Shown here in pieces: positions 1 to 8,342 of a stretch of 64,000 nucleotides of DNA. Every line of letters starts with the position of its first letter. Position 1 is the stretch's first letter. The notes under the pieces were generated by a model, which saw only the letters and a program-made list of their open reading frames with translations, made no database searches and was not told the origin of the DNA. The stretch covers positions 33,825,580 through 33,889,579 of the forward strand of contig CAJVGC010000508.1 in NCBI GenBank assembly GCA_910822075.1, given 5' to 3'. The stretch is from Senecio squalidus. Its lineage: Eukaryota; Streptophyta; Magnoliopsida; Asterales; Asteraceae. The position numbers and the translations under genes were made by a program.

Positions 1-157
1 CCGTTTATGCTTATGTTTTGTAAAGTTATGTTTTAGGTTGAGTTAGGTGTTTTTGGAGCAAAAGGAATGAGTTTTTGGACTTTAAAATGAAAATGGACAA
101 AGCAATGTGGGACAGGCGACGCATTGGAGCAAGCTACCCAAAGCATTCACCTCGGAA

Positions 158-180
158 GTGAGAATGCGGCGCATTCTCAC
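158..180. repeat. GC-rich palindrome in LTR A
   Basis: Perfect 10-bp arms GTGAGAATGC and its reverse complement flank GGC. Related half-copies (GACGCATT or GCATTC) lie at about 118-126, 142-149 and 188-197. See the finding on recurring palindromic words in LTRs. Confidence 0.8.
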
Positions 181-685
181 CACAGGCGACGCATTCTTTT
201 GTCTGGCAGTTACTTGGCAGTTTTAATGATAATCATGGAACACCAAAAGTCTCTCCAAAAACTCAAAAAAAGACAGACGAAGGGAGCATATTGGCATCAT
301 CTTTTTCATCATTTTTTGGGCATAATCATCATATTGGAAGCATTGGAACAATCGTTAATTTCATTTTTACATCAAACAATCGTTATTTCGGATTACTTGG
401 TTACTTGGAGAATATTGGAACTTGTTGCTTTCAGTTTTGGTATTGAACTTTTATCACTTTTTATTGCAATTTGAATCATGTCTTTCGTATATTTGATTAG
501 CTTTGTTACAATTATGAGTAGCTAATTTCCTTAAACGTTTGCTTGGATTTGTGATCGTTTGTGTGTTAGATTTTGGGTGTGAAATTAGATTGATGTGTAG
601 AGGTTAATCGGGGATCCGTTTGGGTTAATATCTTAATTATATTGTTAAAATTGTTTATACTCTTATTTGGTAATCTAAAAACGGG

Positions 686-1000
686 TATTCGAAAGGAATC
701 CGTAATTTTTACTAAAATATGAACGAATTAATCGACCGGTCTTTAGTTGATTATAAGTTTATGATATTCGAAAGGAATCATCAACAACGATTTGAACAAG
801 TAGGTATTAACACGAATGCTAGCTACTAAATTAAGAGAAATCGGTTTAGGAGTTAGTAAGCTATTCGAAAGGAAGCTTATAGGTTAATTCTCACACATCG
901 GCTTGAAACTTTATACACAATTACTTGAGGTGTTAACGGTATTCGAAAGGAATCGTTGCATGGTTAGGTAATTGGAGAAATCCGGTATTCGAAAGGAACT
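686..1000 (+). repeat. Five dispersed copies of TATTCGAAAGGAA
   Basis: Copies begin at 686, 765, 862, 940 and 986. The 13-bp core is identical in all five, and four of the five continue AT or AC. Spacings of 79, 97, 78 and 46 bp are irregular, so this is a dispersed motif and not a simple tandem array. The core contains TTCGAA. The motif is not seen elsewhere in the window. Confidence 0.85.
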
Positions 1001-1340
1001 TAGGATTTTATATTAGAAGTTTATCGACATTTTCACACTTAAGAAATAACATACATTCGTAAACGGTCCAAGCAAGCGTCTTTTAATCCATATTTGAATT
1101 CCAAAGTATTTTTACCGCTAGTATAATCAAGTCTTCTTAAGACTAAAACCAATTTGTTACGTGTTACTTGTTACTTAAAACTAATACTATCAACTATAAA
1201 TAGTCCATGTGTTCAAACCCGATATTTACCGATACTATTTTGCAACCGACAAGGGTACACTGCCCGTGTAGCAATCTAGTAAAAGTTAATTTTCGGAAAA
1301 CTAGATTTTTCACATCAACACTTTTGGAGCTACCGCTCCT

Positions 1341-1502
1341 ATGGATCAGGACATGCCTTCTTCATCCTCGACACTTCCTGATCACCACCATCTGTGGTCT
1401 GCCCCATCCTATCCTCCTCCTACCGAGTACCAGCGCCAACAGGACGAGGAGGAGCAACGATCCGAGCAGGAGCGTCAGAGGCCATATTGGCCATTGTGGT
1501 GA
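1341..1502 (+). CDS. Short ORF (53 aa) after Tat-type LTR A
   Basis: An ATG begins 24 bp after the LTR end, in the position where a Tat-type element would start gag. The 53-residue product starts MDQDMPSSSS, continues with His/Pro-rich and Gln/Glu/Arg-rich stretches (QRQQDEEEQRSEQERQR) and stops at TGA 1500-1502. I do not recognise a domain. It may be the truncated start of gag, or a leader ORF of a non-autonomous derivative. Composition and position are the only evidence. Confidence 0.3.
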   Translation: MDQDMPSSSSTLPDHHHLWSAPSYPPPTEYQRQQDEEEQRSEQERQRPYWPLW

Positions 1503-1719
1503 TATGTGATTTTGTGGTTCTGTTGTATTGTTGGATTGTTTGAGTGAACTATTTTTCTTATTTTATTTTTATCGTTTATGCATTATTGTTTGAACTTGTG
1601 TAATGGATTTCTTATGTACTTTTAATTTTTGGTGCTTAATGAGTTTGTGCTTGTGTTTTCTCATTTTAGAATATCGCTGATTTTAGTGGAAGTAATGCCG
1701 AAATTTCAAATTTTCAATG
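1503..1719 (+). other. Internal non-coding part of Tat-type element A
   Basis: T-rich sequence without an ORF between the short ORF and the Tekay insertion. The sequence on the far side of that insertion (11126 onward) is its continuation once one copy of the 5-bp duplication is removed. Confidence 0.4.
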
Positions 1720-1724
1720 GAGAG
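1720..1724. repeat. Target-site duplication GAGAG (left)
   Basis: The 5 bp directly before the 5' LTR match the 5 bp directly after the 3' LTR (11121-11125). This fixes both ends of the Tekay-type insertion. Confidence 0.9.
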
Positions 1725-2264
1725 TGTGACAACCCACAAAAATCCAGGTTCACACCGACTAAATTCTTTTAACACTATTACTCAACATGTATATGTTTTG
1801 ATTTATTTACGACCGGTAGGTCAACCTATACATAAATGATATTGGTTAACTACGTCAAAAACATATACGGATACCGGGATTAGGTATACGGGATCAAATA
1901 TTCACATAAAATAAACATTTTTACAACAATAATTCTAGTCCAATATTTCATGCATAAAATCATGATTTATGCATCAACTTTGCATGTATGGAACTTTGCA
2001 TGCATATATATATATATATATATCAAATACACAACTTACACAAAACACCCTAAGCATAGAAGGACTTCACTTAGGACCCTAGAGTTTGCAAAAATGACAA
2101 TTTAAATAATCACCTACAAGTTGTTTGTTGCTTGCTTGACTAGTTAAATGAGTTGGTGGTGTCACATGGGTTTAGTCACTTACACACTTGACCATTTCAC
2201 TATTGAACTCAATAGACCATACCTCCCATGTGCTAGCACTCATGACTCCACTCTCTCCTTTGGC

Positions 2265-2272
2265 TATAAATA
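2265..2272 (+). promoter_or_regulatory. TATA box in 5' LTR
   Basis: TATAAATA follows a CT-rich stretch (CTCTCTCCTTTGGC). The same box occurs in the 3' LTR at 8887-8894. Its place about 540 bp into the LTR suggests U3 ends a little downstream. The transcription start was not determined. Confidence 0.55.
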
Positions 2273-2789
2273 CTAGACCCCTTCCATCCATTTCACTTGC
2301 TCATTCACCACCAAGTGAAAAACTCTTCTCCCTCCCTCCTTGCTCTTTAAATTTTGGCCAAGAGAAGAACCAAGAAGAAATCACCAACACACATTCCATA
2401 CATCAAAAACCTAGTTCTAAGCTTTGATCATAAGGAAGAAACATCAAGTCTTGCATTCATATACTCTTAGGTATGTCCTAAAAACTCTCTTCATGCAACA
2501 TATTTACATACTCATTTGTCATAAAACTTATGCATTTCATACAACAACTTAGCATAAACAAAGCAAAGTTAAGTTATTTTGTTAACCAGAAACTAACACC
2601 GACTTGTAGACACTTTTTAACCATCTTAACCAAATGTTTTGGATAAACCATTTTAAACAAAAGATACTTCTATGTTTTCTGAAGATTTAGACATAAAAAT
2701 CATAAATTTTGGATATGTTTAAGTATTTTAAAAGTATTTTACGCAACAACATACGTTTCAGCTACATAAACTGTCTACACGGACTGTTT

Positions 2790-3290
2790 TTGGGAAATCT
2801 GGGAAAACGACCACTAAAACATAATAGGAGACCTCATCTATGTTAAAGTTAACTTAAAAACGAACGTTTCAATATAAGATTCGTTAAAAACGGATAAATA
2901 TCGAGCAAGATATACCATTTTGAAGTTTGACCTAATTCCTTGACCCCCAAACTGCATACCAGCGGAGCTTTTATTAAATCTGGGAGAAATGGTTTTGAAT
3001 TGGTCCATGAGACCTGTGGCATTTGAAAGATAAATCAAATTCCTACATTTCCATAAAAAGAACACTAAAAACGGATAAACGACCAAGGAGTTACGATATT
3101 TTCAAGTTAACATGTACTTTGAGAAAACCCTAAAACCTACTGTTAGTATTTATGTTATAAATATCAGTAGACTTTCAATCTGGTTTCATGGCCTAAACCA
3201 TTTGAAAGGTATTTCAAACGCGGTCGTTTCTATATAAGATTCATTAAAATCGGATAAGAAACGGGTGAGATATGTTACTTTAAAGTTGGG
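2790..3290 (+). repeat. Degenerate ~180-bp tandem repeat inside the LTR
   Basis: Three related segments start near 2868, 3049 and 3225. Each contains a variant of TTTC-ATATAAGATTCATTAAAA-CGGATAA followed by a GATAT-type word. Each of the later two is preceded by a related phrase around GGTCCATGAGACCTGTGGCATTTGAAAG or GGTTTCATGGCC-AAACCATTTGAAAG. Copies are clearly related but diverged. The 3' LTR has the same array from about 9408. Confidence 0.55.
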
Positions 3291-4502
3291 TAAAACTTAA
3301 AGACACTTGCTGAGTTTTTATAAACTTTTATAAAAACTAACTTTTAAAACCAACTCGATAATAATAGCGATAACACAATACTAGGGAGCTTTGTATGCAA
3401 TGATTCCATCTCGATATTTCGTAGTGCCGAGCTTGCTGGATTTACGATTTAAAGTGTCCTAGCTCCGCATGCGATTATAGAATGGTCTTGTATATAATGG
3501 CCCGAACGGTGTTAGTTTATTATTATCAAACCCGAACCCTAACCCTACCTTATTCATACATATACATACATTTTCATGTGCATTGGACTAGAATATAAAA
3601 ACCTTAATTCCAAAACTTAATAGGTCAAGGTTAGACCTACCTGATTCTCGGATTTGAGACTTCTACGTGTTGGCTTACACACACTACCTCATTTCTTTTA
3701 GCTGGCTTGCTAAGGTGAGTTCATAGCCCCGCTTTTTACTTGTTTTTATAACATACTTGGGGTGAGATACATGCTCTTTTACTTATGGACACAAGTACTT
3801 AAAACCTTTACTAGTTGCCTAAGTTACCACTAAGCCAAAGGAAATTCCCCTATCATGAATCGTTAGTTAAGGACTTAAGCGCGATTGTATTGGATAGATC
3901 TATTAGGGTTTGACAACCCTCACCCAACGGCTAGACGATGTAACCCACGTCTACCACAACTAACTCGTGGACTCGAGTAGGGTGCTTTACTTTTGAAACT
4001 ATATATGTTATTTGGCTATAACATAGGAACACTTATGGGGTAAGGAACTTTGTTACGCTTCGATGTCATGAGCTTAGGTGCAACTGTAAGACTTTACTTA
4101 AACGGAAATCTTGTGGTCCACTTTATTACTAAACTAAACCTATGAATTCACCAACTTTATGTTGACTTTAGCATGTATGTCTCAGGTGCTTAGTCGAAAG
4201 GGCTTTCGGCGGAGGGATTTTGGGATATGACAGAGTCGCATATTTCAAACTCACGCTTTTGGGAGATTTCCCTTGCATTACTTATTTTCTTTTAAGTTAT
4301 GTAATGTAAATCTTTGTTTTGTGAACTCTGGTAACACTTTTCCTTAATCATGTAAAACTCTGATTTTCAATATCAATGAATGTATGTTTTTTTTTTAAAA
4401 CGACTCATATAGAGGTCGTTCGTCTATATATCATTGCTATCTGGGACCCATGAAGTCAACACCTCGAGTCTCGGGAACACGAGATTTGGGGGTGTGACAG
4501 AT

Positions 4503-4514
4503 TGGTATCAGAGC
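4503..4514 (+). other. Primer-binding site, tRNA-iMet type
   Basis: TGGTATCAGAGC lies 3 bp after the 5' LTR. It is the standard plant initiator-Met tRNA complement used to start minus-strand cDNA. Confidence 0.9.
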
Positions 4515-4643
4515 TCTGGTTATAGCGAACTAGGGTGCATTAGTAAATGTCCTGGTCTATAACTGAGCTTTAAAACTTACTGCTTCCGCACTACTATACT
4601 TTTATACTTTTATTATTTACGACCATTTGGGCCTTGTCACAAC

Positions 4644-5057
4644 ATGTCTACCCCTCACTACATCATACTGTCCGTCTCTGAGGACGAGTACCTCCCTATA
4701 CCTACTGTCGACCTATCTGGCTTTGACTCCGATATAGATATGGACATTTCCTCATCCATGTTAGGATCACATGTCACTCCACATTTCTCACCTACATCTG
4801 ACGACGAGATCGTCACCCATCCCGCATCGACCTTCAATGAGCCAATGGAGACCGACCCCTCCAAGGAGGAGGAGCCTAGCGAGGAGGAGCCTAGCGATGA
4901 GGATCCCAGTGAGGAGGAGATCGAGACCACTACCACTCCTACCCTTGTTGTCGCACCACCCACTGCTCCATTGTCCCCACCCTTCTTCTACAGGAGGCAT
5001 GGCAACAGACCACTCACCCGTGCCACGGCTAGGAAGTCCGTGAGACTACCCCGATAG
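4644..5057 (+). pseudogene. Gag N-terminal remnant, acidic (137 codons)
   Basis: The ORF starts MSTPHYIILSVSEDEYLP, shortly after the primer site where gag begins. Its middle is strongly acidic, with Glu-Glu-Pro-Ser repeats around residues 75-95 (EEEPSEEEPSDEDPSEEE). It ends in a basic stretch (TRATARKSVRLPR) at TAG 5055-5057. The capsid core, zinc knuckles and protease DSGA motif that should follow are missing. After the stop, the same frame runs straight into the distal part of the protease. This is therefore an internal deletion with a stop at or near the junction. Whether the short acidic protein is made is unknown. Confidence 0.65.
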
Positions 5058-7532
5058 GATCTTTGTATCTACGAAATTAAAACTTTGATTGACGTTGCCC
5101 CAACTACCTTAGAAACTAAGTATATAATAGAATTAGCGAACGGAAAGTTGGTAACAACAAATAGTATCATTAGTTGTTGTACCTTAACCCTAGCTGACCA
5201 CACATTCAATATCGACCTAATACCTATTCAACTCGGAAGTTTCGACGTATTAATAGGAATGGATTGGCTATCTCTAAATCACGCCGAAATCATATGTAAC
5301 GAGAAGATTGTCCGTATTCTCCGCACCGACGGGAAAACTCTCTTGATCAAGGGAGATGGGAGCCGATCAAAGTTAAGCATCATATCCAACTTAAAAAAGC
5401 TGAAGTACTTACAGAAAGGATGTGACGCCTATTTGGCTTACATGACGGAGACAGAGACGAAGGAGAAACAACTAAACGACGTACCGATTGTTCGAGAATT
5501 TCACGAAGTCTTCCCAGAAGACTTACCCGGACTTCCACCTCCAAGACAAGTCCAATTTCACATCGACTTAGTGCCAGGAGCCGCACCAGTGGCTCGAGCA
5601 CCATATCGACTCTCTCCATCGGAAATGGAAGATTTATCCAACCAACTCCAAGAGTTACTAGATCGAGGATTCATTCGTCCAAGTTCCTCACCTTGGGGAG
5701 CACCAGTTCTTTTTGTCAAAAAGAAGGATGGATCCTTCAGGATGTGTATCGACTATAGAGAACTGAACAAGCTAACCGTGAAGAATCGCTATCCACTTCC
5801 AAGGATTGACGATCTTTTCGATCAGCTTCAAGGATCAAGTATCTACTCTAAAATTGACCTACGGTCAGGTTATCATCAACTTAGAGTACGAGAAGAAGAT
5901 GTTCAGAAAACCGCATTTAGAACTCGCTATGGTCACTACGAATTCCAGGTTATGCCTTTCGGTTTGACCAACGCACCGGCGGTATTCATGGATCTTATGA
6001 ATCGGGTGTGTAAACCGTACCTGGATAAGTTTGTGATCGTATTCATTGACGACATCTTGATATATTCGAAAAGTAAGAAAGAACATGAAGAGCATTTGGG
6101 ATTAATCCTCGAATTACTGAAAAAGGAGGAATTGTACGCAAAATTCTCTAAGTGTGAATTTTGGATCGAGAAGGTTCAATTCCTTGGCCATGTTATCGAC
6201 AGTCAAGGCATCCACGTAGACCCAACAAAAATTGAATCTATTAAGGATTGGGCTGTCCCTAGAACCGCAACGGAAATACGCCAATTCTTAGGCCTAGCCG
6301 GTTATTACCTACGTTTAATCGAAAATTTCTCCAAGATAGCTAAAGCCTTGACGAAGTTGACGCAGAAAACTGAGAAGTTCGTTTGGGGTGAAGAACAAGA
6401 GTCGGCATTCCAATTATTGAAGCAGAAGCTTTGTTGTGCACCGATTCTATCATTGCCCGAGGGAACAGAGGATTTCGTGGTATATTGCGACGCATCACAC
6501 AAAGGATTAGGTTGTGTGTTAATGCAAAGGGAAAAGGTTATCGCCTACCCCTCATGACAGCTCAAAACTCACGAAGAAAACTACACAACACATGACTTAG
6601 AGTTAGGAGCCGTAGTGTTCGCACTCAAGATCTGGAGACACTATTTATACGGCACTAAGTGTACAGTGTTCACAGATCACAAGAGTCTGCAACACGTTCT
6701 TGATAAAAAAGAATTGAACATGAGGCAGCGTCGTTGGATCGAACTACTTAGTGATTACGATTGTGACATCCGTTACCATCCTGGAAAAGCCAACGTAGTG
6801 GCAGACGCTCTAAGCCGAAAGGAGAGAGCTAAACCATTACGAGTTCGAGCTTTGGTTATGACAATTCAATCGAATCTTCCCACACAAATCCGCGATGCTC
6901 AAATCGAAGCCCTTAAAGACGAAAACATAAAGAACGAAAACCTGCGAGGTATGGACAAATCATTCAAAACCAAAAGCAATGGAACCAAATGTTTTGAGGA
7001 CAGAAGTTGGTTACCCCGCTTTGGAGGATTAAGAGAGTTAATCATGAAAGAATCACACAACTCCAAGTACTCCATACATCCCGGATCGGACGAAATGTAC
7101 CAAGACCTCAAGATGCTGTACTGGTGGCCAAATATGAAATCGGAGATCGCTACTTTTGTGAGCAAATGTTTAACATGCTCAAAAGTAAAGGTTGAATACC
7201 AAAAACCTTCTGGATTATTGATACAACCCGAGATACCTCAATGGAAATGGGAAGGAATAGCAATGGACTTCATCACAAAGCTACCCAAAACCCCGCACAG
7301 TTACGACACTATCTGGGTAATAGTTGACCGTCTAACAAAGTCCGCGCATTTTCTACCTATCAAAGAGACAGACAAAATGGAAAAATTAACATGGTTATAC
7401 CTTAAAGAAGTCGTCTCTAGGCATGGGGTTCCTGTTTCAATCATATCTGATAGAGATAGTCGTTTCACATCTAGATTCTGGAAATCATTGCAAAAGGCTC
7501 TAGGAACGCGTCTGGATATGAGCACTGCATAA
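5058..7532 (+). pseudogene. Pol: protease end, RT, RNase H, integrase core
   Basis: One frame covers most of pol. The protease tail includes IGMDWLS near 5255-5280. Reverse transcriptase runs from about 5500 to 6200, with the IDYRELNKLTVKN block near 5750, KIDLRSGYHQ near 5855 and the catalytic FIDD box near 6045. RNase H (about 6440-6830) includes YCDASHKGLGCVL, FTDHKSL and VVADALSRK. Integrase follows, with its zinc-binding part (H...C-x2-C near 7165-7180) and catalytic Asp in MDFITKLP and ISDRDSRF. A TGA at 6555-6557 interrupts YA-RQLK of RNase H, consistent with CGA to TGA. The frame ends at TAA 7530-7532 because about 22 bp coding the conserved YHPQTDGQ block are missing, which shifts the frame. 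Confidence 0.9.
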
Positions 7533-8308
7533 GTGAAAGAACAATCCAAACGTTGGAGGATATGTTAAGAGCATGCGTCATCGATTTTGGAAAGTGATGG
7601 GATTTACACTTGCCCTTAGCTGAATTCTCCTACAACAACAGTTATCACACCAGCATCAAGGCTGCACCATTCGAGGCACTTTACGGACGAAAGTGTCGAT
7701 CACCCGTATTTTGGATCGAAGTTGGGGATAGCCAACTTATTGGTCCAGATATTCTTCACGAGACCACAGAAAAGATCGTGAAAATTCAGGAGAGACTCCG
7801 AACGGCGCGCAGCCGACAGAAGAGTTACGCAGACCGAAGGCGTAAGCCACTAGAATTCCAAGTTGGAGACAAGGTGATGCTCAAAGTCTCACCATGGAAA
7901 GGCACCATTCGCTTCGGAAAGCGAGGAAAACTAAACCCCCGATACATCGGACCCTTCAAAATTCTGGAAAGAATTGGACCGGTGGCTTACCGACTCGACT
8001 TACCACAAGTACTAGACGGAGTACATAACACGTTCCACGTCAGTAATCTGAAGAAGTGCTTGTCGGATGAAACTCTAATAATCCCACAAGAGGAACTTCA
8101 GATTGACACCAAACTAAACTTTATCGAACAACCCGTCGAAATCATGGATCGTGAGATCAAACAACGTCGACAGAGTCGAATACCCATCGTACAAGTTCGA
8201 TGGAATTCCCGCCGAGGACCTGAATTCACTTGGGAACGAGAGGACCGGATGAAACTCAAGTACCCTCATCTCTTCTCAGACACCCAACCTCCAGAACAAA
8301 CCAACTAA
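7532..8308 (+). pseudogene. Integrase C-terminal part and chromodomain
   Basis: This continues integrase in a shifted frame from SERTIQTLEDML. A further TGA lies at 7595-7597, and the frame is then open from 7610. It contains PLAEFSYNNSYH, the ALYGRKCR block, a GPY/F-like segment (RYIGPFKILERIGPVAYRL, about 7940-8000), VHNTFHVSNLKKC and an aromatic chromodomain (VQVRWNSRRGPEFTWERED). The chromodomain is what marks this as a chromovirus; it normally targets integration to marked chromatin. The catalytic Glu region lies at the damaged junction, so the integrase is non-functional. Confidence 0.88.
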
Positions 8309-8325
8309 ATTTCGGGACGAAATTT
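8307..8325 (+). repeat. Palindrome overlapping the pol stop codon
   Basis: AAATTTCGGGACGAAATTT has 8-bp arms around GGA. The pol stop TAA (8306-8308) overlaps its left edge. Equivalent palindromes precede the polypurine tract in the other chromoviruses here (16761-16780, 35594-35611, 60522-60540). Confidence 0.8.
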
Positions 8326-8332
8326 CCATAAC

Positions 8333-8342
8333 AAGGGGAGAC
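8333..8342 (+). other. Polypurine tract
   Basis: AAGGGGAGAC lies immediately before the 3' LTR. It primes plus-strand cDNA. Confidence 0.85.

Larger units (their letters stand above)
1..1317 (+). mobile_element. Tat-type gypsy LTR A (3' part)
   Basis: The sequence ends in CACATCA at 1311-1317. Just before that it carries the phrase TACACTGCCCGTG (1257-1269), which I associate with the 3' end of plant Tat/Athila-group LTRs. What follows (TTTTGGAGCTACCGCTCC, from 1322) resembles the primer-binding context TTTGGCGCCGTTGCC of these elements. The left end lies outside the window. Inside are a GC-rich palindrome (158-180) and five short direct repeats (686-1000). No protein-coding ORF is convincing here; the 116-codon frame at 124-474 looks fortuitous. 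The Tat assignment rests on LTR-end style only, because no pol is left. Confidence 0.5.
1725..4499 (+). repeat. 5' LTR of Tekay-type element (2775 bp)
   Basis: Begins TGTGACAACCC and ends GGTGTGACA. It carries a TA microsatellite (about 2003-2023), a TATA box and a degenerate repeat of about 180 bp (about 2790-3290). The short ORFs in the LTR (79 aa at 2188-2427, and 82 aa on the minus strand at 2838-3086) recur in the 3' LTR simply because the LTRs are copies; I do not consider them genes. The telomere-like word CCCTAACCCT near 3537 is a single occurrence. Confidence 0.95.

Noticed and set aside
124..474. 116-codon ORF at the left edge
   Set aside because: It lies inside LTR A, overlaps palindromic repeats, has no recognisable domain and does not fit the layout of an LTR element.
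2188..2427. 79-codon LTR ORF (repeated at 8810-9049), possible leader peptide
   Set aside because: Both copies exist because the LTRs are duplicates. No start context, domain or conservation evidence is available.
3528..3550. Telomere-like CCCTAACCCT (also near 10152)
   Set aside because: Only about two repeat units, and the second copy is simply the other LTR. Not an interstitial telomere array.
4658..4963. Minus-strand ORF of 101 codons with Ser/Gly repeats
   Set aside because: Antisense shadow of the acidic Glu-Pro-Ser repeats of the gag remnant.
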